This document shows, piece by piece, positions 1-8,436 of a stretch of 64,000 nucleotides of DNA. Made by a program: the position numbers and the translations under genes. The stretch lies in assembly GCF_000445125.1 (NCBI RefSeq), contig NZ_ATHL01000095.1, positions 1-64,000 on the forward strand, read 5' to 3'. The first letter of the stretch is position 1; the number at the start of each line of letters is the position of its first letter. The notes beneath the pieces are model-generated. The model was not told where the DNA came from. It was given only the letters and a program-made list of their open reading frames with translations, and ran no database searches. The DNA comes from Novosphingobium lindaniclasticum LE124. GTDB taxonomy: Bacteria > Pseudomonadota > Alphaproteobacteria > Sphingomonadales > Sphingomonadaceae.

Positions 1-1207
1 CCTGGCGCGAAGGCGCGGGCAGGCGCGCGGCCTGCTTCTGGAAGTCCTCGGGCAGGCCGAGCGTCGCCAGCTTCACGCGAGTCAGCTTCTCGATGTCGCG
101 GATGTAGGGCTTCTCGTCGGGCGCGACATAGCTGATCGCCACGCCGTCCGCGCCGGCGCGCGCGGTGCGGCCGATGCGGTGGACGTACTGCTCGGCCACG
201 TTGGGGATCTCGAAGTTGTAGACGTGGCTCACGCCGCTGACGTCGATGCCGCGCGCCGCGATGTCAGTGGCGACGAGGATGCGGATGGTGCCCTGGCGGA
301 AGCCGCCGAGCGCGGCGGTGCGCTGGGCCTGGCTCTTGTTGCCATGGATCGCGGCGGCCGGGATGCCGGCGGCGACGAGGTGGCGAACCACGCGGTCGGC
401 GCCGTGCTTGGTGCGGGTGAAGACCAGCGCGCGGTCGATGGCGCCATGGGCGGCCTTCTCGGCGGCGTCCTCGGCCAGGCCTTCACGCAGGCTGAGGGTC
501 AGCAGCGCCTGCTTTTCGGCCTGGTTGATGAAGGTGGCGTACTGTTCGACACGCTCCGCCGTGGTCGACTGCGGGGCGACTTCGACCTTCACCGGGTTGT
601 TGATGAACTGCTTGCCCAATTCGGCGATCGCCTGCGGCATGGTGGCCGAGAAGAACAGGCTCTGGCGCTGCTTGGGCAGAAGGTTCGCAACGCGCTTCAG
701 CGGGACGATGAAGCCGAGGTCCATCATCTGGTCGGCTTCGTCGAGCACGAAGATCTCGACATGGCGCAAGGTCAGTGCGCGGCTGTCGATCAGGTCCAGC
801 AGGCGGCCGGGCGTGGCGACGAGGATGTCGGTGCCGCGCTCCAGCGCGCGGGCCTGCTTGCCGGCGGGCACACCGCCGAAGATGCACTGGACCGAAAGGT
901 TCAGGAACTTGGCATAGCCGCGCATGTTCTCGGCGATCTGCGCCGCGAGTTCGCGGGTCGGCGAGAGCACGAGCATGCGGCAACCGGCGTTCTGGCGCGG
1001 CTTGGGGTCATTGGCGAGGCGGTGCAGCGACGGCAGCGAGAACGCAGCGGTCTTGCCGGTGCCGGTCTGCGCAATGCCGAGAATGTCACGGCCCTCGAGC
1101 AGCGCGGGAATCGACTGGCGCTGGATGGGCGAGGGATCGGTGTAGCCCTTGGCCGCGAGCGCACGGAGAATCGGCTCGGCCAGACCAAGTTCGGAAAAAT
1201 AGGACAT
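1..1207 (-). CDS. DEAD-box ATP-dependent RNA helicase (3' end cut by window)
   Basis: Partial gene of 402 visible codons; its C-terminus lies beyond base 1. It should unwind structured RNA, probably in ribosome assembly or RNA decay. The translation shows the helicase motifs in order: Q motif (TDPSPIQ), motif I AQTGTGKT, PTREL, TPGR, motif II DEAD, SAT, ATDIAARGIDV and HRIGRTARAG. The spacing fits the RhlE/DbpA type and the C-terminal tail is missing, so the subfamily is left open. Start ATG at 1205-1207 precedes MSYFSELGL; no strong ribosome binding site is seen. A 415-bp non-coding leader precedes it. Confidence 0.93.
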   Translation of the reverse strand, partial: MSYFSELGLAEPILRALAAKGYTDPSPIQRQSIPALLEGRDILGIAQTGTGKTAAFSLPSLHRLANDPKPRQNAGCRMLVLSPTRELAAQIAENMRGYAKFLNLSVQCIFGGVPAGKQARALERGTDILVATPGRLLDLIDSRALTLRHVEIFVLDEADQMMDLGFIVPLKRVANLLPKQRQSLFFSATMPQAIAELGKQFINNPVKVEVAPQSTTAERVEQYATFINQAEKQALLTLSLREGLAEDAAEKAAHGAIDRALVFTRTKHGADRVVRHLVAAGIPAAAIHGNKSQAQRTAALGGFRQGTIRILVATDIAARGIDVSGVSHVYNFEIPNVAEQYVHRIGRTARAGADGVAISYVAPDEKPYIRDIEKLTRVKLATLGLPEDFQKQAARLPAPSRQ

Positions 1208-1622
1208 GTGTCACTTTCACAAGGTGCGGGGCACGCGGAAGGTACTTGGCCCGCGCACACAGCAAGGTGTCGTTACGGGCGACCCTGCGTGAAGAAGGAA
1301 GCTGGTTCAAAAGGACAACCGCTCATCCGGGCCGGTCCGCATCGGGACGTCACGCTGCTCACGGATTGCGGCAGGGAAGAACCCTACGCGCCGGTTGTCG
1401 GGATGCATTTAGTGTGCGCTGCGGCAAAACGCAAGATAATTGCGCATAGGGGCTGGAGGTGCCGCGCCGCCTGTTTTGCGAGACCTTATCGGCTGATCCC
1501 GGCCAGATACTACAGGCGAAGAGAATGCCCTCCCTCCCTTGTTGTGGCCGACTGGCAGGCCGCGAATTCTTGCACGTAACGTCTTGAACCGTGCCTCGCG
1601 CCTTGCGCCCCTCCCCCTCTGC
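1208..1622. other. 415-bp non-coding stretch upstream of the DEAD-box helicase
   Basis: No reading frame here looks like a gene. It must carry the helicase promoter and leader on the minus strand and the 3' end of the neighbouring gene. Apart from one promoter-like element near 1406-1434 I see no strong hairpin or repeat. Confidence 0.5.
1406..1434 (-). promoter_or_regulatory. candidate promoter of the DEAD-box helicase
   Basis: On the minus strand TTGCGT (1434-1429) and TAAATG (1411-1406) are separated by 17 bp, resembling a sigma70-type promoter. It would give a leader of about 190 nt. Found by eye only. Confidence 0.3.
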
Positions 1623-2228
1623 TTACTTCTTCGCCTTGGGCTGAGGCAGCGCGGCGTCGGTAGCGTCCGCCTTCGCGTCGGCTTCGGCTTCCTGACGCTT
1701 GCGCTGTTCGAAGTAGGCGTTTTCCGCTTCCTCGACGCGCTTCTGCTGCTCGGCGGCCTCGGCATCGATCGTCGAGAGGCGCTTCTCGCGCTCGGCCTCG
1801 ATCAATTCGCTGAACCGGACTTCCGAGCCGTTCTTGCGCTCTGCCGCAGCTTGCCGGATCAGTTTCTGGGTGCAGCCCGATGCCCCGCCCGGCCCGACCG
1901 GGGAGCAGCTCATGTTGCCGAACGCGCCCACGGTTTCATAAGCCTGCACCTTGTTGGTCCAGGCCTCCGACTGCGGGCGATCGATGCCGCGCAGCGGTTC
2001 GGGGATACGGAAACGCTCCGCCTCGGCCTTGCGCGCGCAGACGGTGATCTCGCCGTTGGTGCCGGCCGGGCAAGGGTCGTCACCATAGACGATGAGCTGG
2101 TTCACCTTGTCGCCCGAGCCGAGATCGTCCGCCACGGAGGAATCCTGTGCGGCGGCGGGCAGAGCGCCCATCGACAGCCCCAGCCCGAACGTGGCGAATG
2201 CTGCGGCAGTGGTCAGGAGGCGCGTCAT
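1623..2228 (-). CDS. hypothetical exported protein with Glu/Lys-rich coiled-coil tail
   Basis: 201 residues, not assigned to a named family. The N-terminus MTRLLTTAAAFATFGLG and the following stretch to AAAQ look like a cleavable signal peptide. The middle has four cysteines (DPCPAG, VCAR, MSCSP, GCTQ) that could form disulfides in the periplasm. The last 70 residues are charged and helical (EAEREKRL, EQQKRVEEAE), ending in a Lys-rich tail. The start at 2228 is chosen because GGAG stands about 7 bases upstream and the signal peptide begins there; an in-frame start farther upstream would bury the signal peptide. It faces away from the coq7 end by about 110 bp on the same strand. Confidence 0.7.
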   Translation of the reverse strand: MTRLLTTAAAFATFGLGLSMGALPAAAQDSSVADDLGSGDKVNQLIVYGDDPCPAGTNGEITVCARKAEAERFRIPEPLRGIDRPQSEAWTNKVQAYETVGAFGNMSCSPVGPGGASGCTQKLIRQAAAERKNGSEVRFSELIEAEREKRLSTIDAEAAEQQKRVEEAENAYFEQRKRQEAEADAKADATDAALPQPKAKK

Positions 2229-2337
2229 GGAATTGCTCCAGCTTGGTCTTGGTTGCGGGGCCGATGCGGCACCGTCAGCCTTTATGGTCATATGCTATCA
2301 TGCCGCCCTTGTGAGGCGTGACTATAACGTCCGGATT

Positions 2338-2853
2338 TCAGATTCTTTCCGAAAGCTTGATCGCCACCCGGCAACCCAGCCTTATCGCATTGAACAGCAG
2401 CGGATAGGCCGGGGCCTTCTCCGCACCGGCCGCAAGGGCCGCGTCCCGGTGCTCGCGCTCTTCATCGCGGAACTTGCCGATCACCGCGCCGAGTTCGGGA
2501 TCCTCGTCGCCCAGGTCTTCAAGCTGTTCGGTGTAATGTCGGTCGATCTCTGTCTCGATCGCCGCGGTACAGGCCATGGCCGCTTCGGGTCCAATCAGCG
2601 CCGTCGCCGCGCCCAGCGCATAGCCGGCCACCGACCACACCGGCTGCAGGAGCGTCGGCCGCACGCCGCGTTCGGCGATCATGGCATCGAAGCGGGCCTG
2701 ATGCTCCGCCTCCTGCTCGGCCATTCCGGCGATTTCGGTCGAGTGCGGAGCGCGGGCGCCCATGACGGCGAGTTGCCCTGCATAGATGCGCGTGGCACCG
2801 AACTCTCCGGCCTGGTCGACCCGGATCATCCGCGCAGCCTTCGATGACGTCAT
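2338..2853 (-). CDS. coq7: demethoxyubiquinone hydroxylase, COQ7 family
   Basis: 171 residues. COQ7 is a membrane-associated di-iron monooxygenase that hydroxylates demethoxyubiquinol late in ubiquinone synthesis. The carboxylate and histidine ligands of the di-iron site are visible: GEFGA near residue 17, EQEAEHQ near 47, ETEIDRHY near 100 and DEEREH near 130. Size matches bacterial COQ7. The start ATG at 2851-2853 overlaps the stop of the upstream dsbB gene (ATGA), implying translational coupling at the end of the nadD-to-coq7 run. Confidence 0.95.
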   Translation of the reverse strand: MTSSKAARMIRVDQAGEFGATRIYAGQLAVMGARAPHSTEIAGMAEQEAEHQARFDAMIAERGVRPTLLQPVWSVAGYALGAATALIGPEAAMACTAAIETEIDRHYTEQLEDLGDEDPELGAVIGKFRDEEREHRDAALAAGAEKAPAYPLLFNAIRLGCRVAIKLSERI

Positions 2854-3338
2854 GACGGAACCTTGCGGCTGCGGGCGACGAGGCCGAACACGGCCAGGGC
2901 ACCCAGGGTGGAGATGAGGAAGTTGAAGCCAGCCAGGGAGATGCCGCCCAGGGTCCAGGGCGCCACGTCGCAGCGGATCACCGGCGCATTCAGGATCGCA
3001 TCCATCGGGTCGACGCCCGCCGCGAACGGCGTGGAGGTGCAGGCGGTCATGCCCTGCCACCAGCCATATTCGACGCCCGCATGGAAGCCGCCGATCAGAC
3101 CGGAAGCCAGAATTCCCACGGCAGCCACGGCCACCAGCGGGCGGACCGGCCGCCAGAAGAACGCAAGCGCCGCGAAGACGATCGCGAACATGTGCGGGTA
3201 GCGCTGCCACCAGCACATCTCGCAGGGATGGAGCCCGAAAACGTACTGGCTGACGTAGGCGCCGCCGAGCAGGACAATCGGAACGGCCAGGGCCAGAGCG
3301 CGGGCGGCGCGCAGGGGAGCGGCAACGGCAACGGTCAT
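2850..3338 (-). CDS. DsbB-family disulfide bond formation protein
   Basis: 162 residues. DsbB proteins reoxidise periplasmic DsbA using quinone in the inner membrane. Four hydrophobic segments are visible and the first periplasmic pair of cysteines is in HPCEMCWWQRYPH, the CxxC-W-Q-R pattern of the family. The second pair would be the Cys of MTACTST and of IRCDV. Start at 3338 (MTVAVAAP) leaves 10 bp after ctpA. Neighbouring coq7 makes the ubiquinone that this protein would use, though the link may be coincidence. Confidence 0.9.
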   Translation of the reverse strand: MTVAVAAPLRAARALALAVPIVLLGGAYVSQYVFGLHPCEMCWWQRYPHMFAIVFAALAFFWRPVRPLVAVAAVGILASGLIGGFHAGVEYGWWQGMTACTSTPFAAGVDPMDAILNAPVIRCDVAPWTLGGISLAGFNFLISTLGALAVFGLVARSRKVPS

Positions 3339-3348
3339 TGCGGCGATC

Positions 3349-4755
3349 TCAGTCCTTCTGCACGGTCTTGGGCGCGGCCGATGCCTGGGCCGGAACCGTC
3401 GCGACCGGCGCGCTGTAGCGGGCGAGAGCCGGTTTGCCGGCCGTGCGGCGCAGCGTGTCGATCGCATAGGCGAGCTGGAAATCCTCGATCCCCTGCTTCT
3501 TCAGATCCTCGGCCGTGGCCTTGAAGCGCGGATCTTCCTTCTTGTCGGTTTCCAGTTCCTTGTCGTCCAGCGAAGCCTCGTTGATGAGGTGGCCGCGCAA
3601 ATCGGATTCGCGCACCGCGCGCTCCGCCCGGGCGCGCGCGTCAGGGTCGGAAAGCTGCGGAACCTTGAGGTCGGGCACGATGCCGCCCTCCTGCACCGAG
3701 TGCCCCGAAGGCGTGAAATAGCGCGCAGTCGTGAGCTTCACGGCGCTGTTCTTGTCGAGCTGGATGAACGACTGGACCGAGCCCTTGCCGAAAGTCCGCT
3801 CGCCCATGACCACGGCGCGGTGCTGGTCCTGCAGCGCACCGGCGACGATCTCGGAGGCCGAGGCAGATCCGGCATCGACCAGCACGACGATCGGCATGCC
3901 CTTGACCACATCGCCCTTGAACATCGATTCGGCGCGGTAGTACTGGTTTTCGCTGGCGATGCGGCCGCGCTGCGAGACGATCACGCCCTTGTCGAGGAAC
4001 AGGTCGGAAAGCGCCACCGCCTCATCCAGCGAACCGCCCGGATTGGAGCGCAAGTCGAGCACCAGACCGTCCAGCTTGACGCCCTTGGTGGCCGCCTGCT
4101 TCTTGAGGTCGGCAATGCCCCGGTTCACGAAGTTGCCGACATCGCGCGAGAACTCGTTCACCGAGATGACGCCGACGTCGTTCTTCAGCTCCCAGGTCAC
4201 CGGCTCCAGTTCGATCACGCCGCGCGTGACGGTGACGTCGAACGGCTTGTCGCGGCCGGGGCGATAGATCGTCAGGCGGATCGAGGTGCCAGCCTGGCCG
4301 CGCATCTTGGACACGGCCTCGTCCAGGTCACGCTCATAGTAGAGCACGCCGTCAAGGTGGGTGATGTAGTCGCCTGCCTTCAACCCCGCCTTCTCAGCCG
4401 GGCTGCCCTTGAACGGCGAGATGATCTTCACCGCGCCATCATCCTCGACCACCGAGAGGCCGAGACCGGTGTAATTGCCGTCGATCATCGTCTCCAGCCG
4501 CTGGAGCGAAGGGCCGTCGAGATAATTCGAGTGGGGATCGAGACTGGCGAGCATGCCGTCGATCGCGCCCTTGATCAGCTTGTCGTCGTCCACCTGATCG
4601 ACGTAGTTGGCCTTGACCAGTTCGTAGATCGTGAAAAGCTTGCTGAATTCGGGATTCACGCGGCTGTCCACCGCGGCAAGACCGGACGTCGCCGCGGGAA
4701 GGACGGCTACGGCCGACACCAGCAGGGCAGCGCGCATCAGGGGTGCGAATTTCAT
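3349..4755 (-). CDS. ctpA: carboxy-terminal processing protease (S41 family, CtpA)
   Basis: 468 residues. S41 proteases cut the C-termini of periplasmic proteins using a Ser-Lys dyad. A signal peptide covers about residues 1-28. A PDZ domain follows around 95-175 (YTGLGLSV, GSPAEKAGLKAGD). The protease domain shows LRSNPGGSLDEAV, the nucleophile in GSASASEIVAGAL near residue 300, and the lysine in TFGKGSVQ. The C-terminal tail is Ala/Pro rich. It follows the EnvC-like gene, a pairing common in alphaproteobacteria and consistent with control of cell wall remodelling. Confidence 0.95.
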   Translation of the reverse strand: MKFAPLMRAALLVSAVAVLPAATSGLAAVDSRVNPEFSKLFTIYELVKANYVDQVDDDKLIKGAIDGMLASLDPHSNYLDGPSLQRLETMIDGNYTGLGLSVVEDDGAVKIISPFKGSPAEKAGLKAGDYITHLDGVLYYERDLDEAVSKMRGQAGTSIRLTIYRPGRDKPFDVTVTRGVIELEPVTWELKNDVGVISVNEFSRDVGNFVNRGIADLKKQAATKGVKLDGLVLDLRSNPGGSLDEAVALSDLFLDKGVIVSQRGRIASENQYYRAESMFKGDVVKGMPIVVLVDAGSASASEIVAGALQDQHRAVVMGERTFGKGSVQSFIQLDKNSAVKLTTARYFTPSGHSVQEGGIVPDLKVPQLSDPDARARAERAVRESDLRGHLINEASLDDKELETDKKEDPRFKATAEDLKKQGIEDFQLAYAIDTLRRTAGKPALARYSAPVATVPAQASAAPKTVQKD

Positions 4756-4917
4756 CGGGCTTAGGGGCCTTTTCGGTAGGTCACGCCAGCTGGAAGCCGG
4801 GAGAATTCCCGACTGTAATCCTACAGCACCGCGCGCACAATTGCCAAGAACGCGCGGAACTGCACTGACGGTATAAGGTCGTTGATGAACGAACCGGGAA
4901 TGAAGTGGCTGCGGCGC

Positions 4918-6165
4918 TCAAAGCGAGCGGATATATTGTAGAGGATTGACCGCCTGACCCTGCCGCCGCAGTTCGACCATGATGCGCGGCGCCTTGGGCC
5001 CCATCGTGCCGATCGGCGCACCGGCGACGACTTGCCTGCCGGTTTGCGCATCGAGCCGCGTCAGGCCGGTGAGCAGGGACGTCCAGCCGCCCCGGTGCTC
5101 GATAATGACGATCTGCCCATATCCGCGATAAGGCCCGGCGAAAGCGACCCGCCCGGCGGCAGGCGAGACGACTTGCGCATGGGCGCGCGTTGCCAGCGTC
5201 AGGCCTTTCGAAGGCGCCTGGCCGGGCAGGATCTCGCCGAATCCTGTCAGCAGGCGGCCGGTTGCCGGCAACATGTAGCTGGCCAAGCCTTCCGGGACGG
5301 GAACGAATTGCGCGGCGCCGATCACGCGCGCCTCCTCCGGCCGGGGCGGGCGCATGGTCGGGCCGGGCAGTGCCGCAAGCTGTTCGCGCAAAGCGCCCTG
5401 CTCGCCGATGCGGTCCACCAGATCGCTCAGGTCTCGGGCCTTTTCGGCAAGAGCCACGGCGCGCTCACCCTCGCGCGCGGCGATGCCGCTGGCAGCGCGC
5501 CCGGCCAGCCGCTGGCGCGATTCCAGCGCGGCCAGCGCACGGCGCCGCTGGCGCATCTCGCCTTCCATTTGCGCCAGCTGATGCCCGGCGGCGCGCGCCT
5601 GCTGTTCCAGCGCGCGCCCCCTCTCGATTTCGGCGCGCAGCCCTTTGGTGCGGCGCTCGACTTCCGGCAGCATTGTATCCATCACGGCACGCAGATAGAC
5701 TGCATCGCGCACTGATCCCGGTCGCAAGACGGCCAGCAGCGGCGGGCGGCGCGAAAGGCGTTGGAGCGAGCCGGTAAGCCGCGCGAGGGGCGCCTGCTTC
5801 TCGGCCAGCCGCTCCCGCAAGCGAATACGCTCGAGCGCGATCAGCCGTACCTGGGCTTTCTGCGCGGCAATGGCGGCTTCGGTCTGCTGGATGCGGGCGG
5901 CTATGGCGGCGGTTTCGCGGGCGGTCTTTTCGGCCTGCTCGCTCACCTGGCGCGCCTTGGCTTCCAGCCTTTCGGCCCGCTGCCGCGCGGCGTCGCTTTC
6001 CCGCCGCGCCAGCGCCATGTCGCGCTGTGCGGAAGCGGCGTCCACCGCCGGGTCGAGCACTGCCAGGGCGCCGGACTGGGTCAGCCCCTCACCCGCCAGC
6101 GCGGCAAGACCGATGGCGAGCGCGGCCGAGGCGGTCATCAGGAGATTGCGGGATGCAGGCTTCAC
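4918..6165 (-). CDS. EnvC-like murein hydrolase activator with degenerate LytM domain
   Basis: About 415 residues from the GTG at 6163-6165 (VKPASRNLL); another GTG lies at 6237. A hydrophobic signal segment is followed by a long coiled coil (about residues 30-225) rich in Ala, Arg, Gln and Glu, then a C-terminal LytM/M23 fold. The zinc ligands expected as HxxxD and HxH are absent: the first site reads KGLTLAT and the second RIMVELRR. This is the EnvC/NlpD situation, where the domain activates amidases instead of cutting peptidoglycan. I prefer the 6165 start because the 6237 GTG lies in a tandem repeat. Confidence 0.87.
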   Translation of the reverse strand: MKPASRNLLMTASAALAIGLAALAGEGLTQSGALAVLDPAVDAASAQRDMALARRESDAARQRAERLEAKARQVSEQAEKTARETAAIAARIQQTEAAIAAQKAQVRLIALERIRLRERLAEKQAPLARLTGSLQRLSRRPPLLAVLRPGSVRDAVYLRAVMDTMLPEVERRTKGLRAEIERGRALEQQARAAGHQLAQMEGEMRQRRRALAALESRQRLAGRAASGIAAREGERAVALAEKARDLSDLVDRIGEQGALREQLAALPGPTMRPPRPEEARVIGAAQFVPVPEGLASYMLPATGRLLTGFGEILPGQAPSKGLTLATRAHAQVVSPAAGRVAFAGPYRGYGQIVIIEHRGGWTSLLTGLTRLDAQTGRQVVAGAPIGTMGPKAPRIMVELRRQGQAVNPLQYIRSL

Positions 6166-6230
6166 GTCCGGCTGATTAGGGCAGCGCGAGTCCGGCGAAA
6201 AGAGGAAAGCTTTCAGGCTTCCGGGAGACG

Positions 6231-6296
6231 GCGTCACGGTCTCGAGGCATAGGCGTCACGGTCTAGAGGCATAGGCCTCATGATCCAGAGGCACCG
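6231..6296. repeat. three-unit 22-bp tandem repeat upstream of envC
   Basis: Units at 6231-6252, 6253-6274 and 6275-6296. The first two differ at one base; the third is degenerate. Each carries a GAGGCA-type end. The annotated-looking GTG at 6237 falls in unit one and the same triplet recurs in unit two. Confidence 0.8.
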
Positions 6297-6426
6297 GCTG
6301 GTGCATAAAGCGCGCGCCGACGCTTCCTCATCGCGCCGATCGCCCCGCCGTTGATGGCCCGGAAGGGATCCTGAAAACAAGGTCAGGACGACGGCGGAGG
6401 AAGGGTTGGAACCCCACCAGCCCCGC

Positions 6427-6852
6427 TCAGCCGGAACGGTGATAGGGATGCCCCGCCAGGATCGCGGTCGCGCGCCAGAGCTGTTCGGCCAGCATCGCGC
6501 GCGCCATCAGGTGCGGCCAGGTCATCTTGCCGAAGCAGAGAAGGTGGTCCGCCCGCGCGCGGGCTTCGTCGCCGTGGCCATCGGCGGCGCCGATCAGGAA
6601 GCGGCACTCTCGCACGCCCTCGTCGCGCCAGCGGCCGAGCAGGGCGGCGAACTCTTCCGAACTCATGGCCTTGCCGCGCTCGTCGAGCAGCACTTCCCGG
6701 AACGGCGTATGCGCCGGCGGGGGCACTTTGCCGCCCACGTCGGGCAGTTCGCTATGCCGGAACGGCCAGGTCAGGCGCTTGGCATAGCGGTCAAGCAGCT
6801 CCCCCTCGGGCGAGCGCGCGATCTTGCCGCGGGCGATGATGTGAAGAAGCAT
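6427..6852 (-). CDS. rlmH: 23S rRNA (pseudouridine1915-N3)-methyltransferase RlmH
   Basis: 141 residues. RlmH is a SPOUT methyltransferase that modifies helix 69 of 23S rRNA on the assembled ribosome. Family features are the start MLLHIIARGKI, the AdoMet-binding knot segment FLIGAADGHGDE near residue 85, the LCFGKMTWPHLMARAMLAEQLWRA-type region split here as TWPHLMARAMLAEQ, and the invariant C-terminal HPYHR. Length is lower than the usual 155 because the N-terminal half is slightly shortened. It lies 133 bp downstream of rsfS on the same strand, the normal partner. Confidence 0.95.
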   Translation of the reverse strand: MLLHIIARGKIARSPEGELLDRYAKRLTWPFRHSELPDVGGKVPPPAHTPFREVLLDERGKAMSSEEFAALLGRWRDEGVRECRFLIGAADGHGDEARARADHLLCFGKMTWPHLMARAMLAEQLWRATAILAGHPYHRSG

Positions 6853-6985
6853 GCGAAAACGCTGGCCGCGATGCGGAAAGGACGGGCATCACGGGCACGG
6901 CTTGTGCGCCGCGCCGCGATATCCAGTCGGAGCCCGGCCACGCCTGCGGCCGGGTCAGTGCCTTCTTCCGCCTTCCGGGCGCGGC

Positions 6986-7384
6986 TCAGGCCGCGCCGGA
7001 CGGCCCGTCGAAGCCCCACATCCTTTCCAGGTTGTAGAAGCTGCGCACTTCCGGACGGAAGAGATGGACGATCACGCCGCCTGCATCCACCAGCACCCAG
7101 TCGGCTGCGGGCAGACCTTCTACGCGGGCGTGGCCGAAGCCGCCGTGCTTGAGGCGTTCGCCGAGTTTCTGGGCCATGGCCGCCACCTGGCGGGTCGAAC
7201 GGCCCGAAGCGATCACCATGAATTCGGCGATGCTCGACTTGCCGGCCAGGTCGATGGTCACGATGTCCTGCGCCTGGTCGTCATCCAGGGACTGCAGGAC
7301 GAGCGCCAATTGCGGGTCGTCTGACTCCACCGTGGCGAGGGGCGTTGCGCCGGTTGAGGCCGGCTGTATCTGTGCCTGTGGCAT
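6986..7384 (-). CDS. rsfS: ribosomal silencing factor RsfS
   Basis: 132 residues. RsfS binds ribosomal protein L14 and blocks subunit joining when nutrients are low. The Iojap fold is recognised by SLDDDQAQDIVTIDL, FMVIASGRSTRQVAAMA, and the signature ADWVLVDAGGVIVHLF followed by VRSFYNLERMWG. The first 25 residues are a variable extension. It sits between nadD and rlmH, the order typical of proteobacteria. Confidence 0.95.
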   Translation of the reverse strand: MPQAQIQPASTGATPLATVESDDPQLALVLQSLDDDQAQDIVTIDLAGKSSIAEFMVIASGRSTRQVAAMAQKLGERLKHGGFGHARVEGLPAADWVLVDAGGVIVHLFRPEVRSFYNLERMWGFDGPSGAA

Positions 7385-7512
7385 CTTAAGTAGGGTCTGC
7401 TCCTTTCAGCGACCGACCCGGCCGGGCATCGGATGCTTCGCATCGAATGCCTTGCCGCGCACGATCTGATCATTGGGTTTCCGGGCATGCGAACGAGAGG
7501 CTGGACGCCTGC

Positions 7513-8208
7513 TCACGCTGCATCTCCGGGTATCGGGCGGTGGGTGACGTTGTCTCTGAGCGATACCGCACCAGATGAGTCAGCCTGCGGAAGCCTGTTC
7601 ATCAGCTTCCGGGCCCACTCGGGATCGGCTTGGCGTATCGCCGTGGCCGACCGCGTATCGGGGTCGAATCGCAATGTCACCAGCGCGGGTGCGCTCCACC
7701 TTTCCGGACCACGAAGACTGGGACGGGGCCTCCGGAACCTCCCCAACCAGACCATCGCGGGGCTCGCGAGGGCAGCGCCATCATACCCCGGACGGGCGAT
7801 TACCGCAATCGGCATGAGTCGAGCGATGGCGCGCCAGTCTTTCCAGCGATGAAACTGGGCCAGATTGTCGGCGCCCATGATCCAGACGAAGCGCCGTTTC
7901 GGATAGCGCCGCAACAGCTTCTTCAGCGAATCGACGGTGTAGCGCGTCCCCAGTTCACGCTCGATCGCCGTGACGCGGATCGGCGCGCGGCGCGCCTGCC
8001 GCTGCGCCGAGAGCACCCGCGCGGCGAGCGGCGCCATGCCGGCTTTCGGCTTCAGCGGATTGCCCGGCGAAACCAGCCACCAGACTTCGTCCAGCCCCAG
8101 CGCACCCGCCGCGAAAAGGCTGATGCGCCGGTGCCCGCCATGGGCCGGGTTGAAGCTGCCGCCGAGCAGACCGACGGTCGGGCCGGGGCGAGTCTTGTGA
8201 TCAGACAT
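7513..8208 (-). CDS. nadD: nicotinate-nucleotide adenylyltransferase NadD
   Basis: 231 residues. NadD joins ATP and nicotinate mononucleotide to give deamido-NAD. The nucleotidyltransferase motif GGSFNPAHGGHRRIS is near residue 16, WIMGADNLAQFHRWKDW near 105, and the second ATP motif is represented by RSATAIR near 190 (usually ISSTxIR). A basic tail follows. It is separated from proA by an intergenic repeat and from rsfS by 128 bp. Confidence 0.95.
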   Translation of the reverse strand: MSDHKTRPGPTVGLLGGSFNPAHGGHRRISLFAAGALGLDEVWWLVSPGNPLKPKAGMAPLAARVLSAQRQARRAPIRVTAIERELGTRYTVDSLKKLLRRYPKRRFVWIMGADNLAQFHRWKDWRAIARLMPIAVIARPGYDGAALASPAMVWLGRFRRPRPSLRGPERWSAPALVTLRFDPDTRSATAIRQADPEWARKLMNRLPQADSSGAVSLRDNVTHRPIPGDAA

Positions 8209-8220
8209 GGAAAGCGTTCA

Positions 8221-8427
8221 CGCGAAAGCACGGAGGCGCTGAGACGATAAGCCTTGATTCGCGCAGAGACGCAGAGATGTCGCGCGTCCGGTGGAGCCGC
8301 TTTTCCCATGAACATGCGGTTAGGCAAACCGTTGAATGGATAGAAAGCCCGCGGCGCGGCAAGACACCTCTGCGTCTCTGCGTTTCTGCGCACTTCCCGA
8401 TCTTTCTCCGCGCCTTCGCGCCTCCGC
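8221..8427. repeat. two-armed intergenic palindrome, copy 1
   Basis: Left arm 8221-8277 and right arm about 8367-8427 are imperfect inverted repeats. The inner parts are CGCAGAGACGCAGAGA against its complement, and the outer parts are GGAGGCGC-rich against CTCCGCGCC. About 90 bp of unrelated sequence lies between. The same plan occurs at 17390-17606. It fills almost the whole proA-nadD gap. Confidence 0.8.
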
Positions 8428-8436
8428 ATGCGAAAA

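Noticed and set aside
3589..4764. A 391-codon open frame opposite ctpA
   Set aside because: The S41 catalytic Ser and Lys are in the minus frame. The plus frame has no motif.
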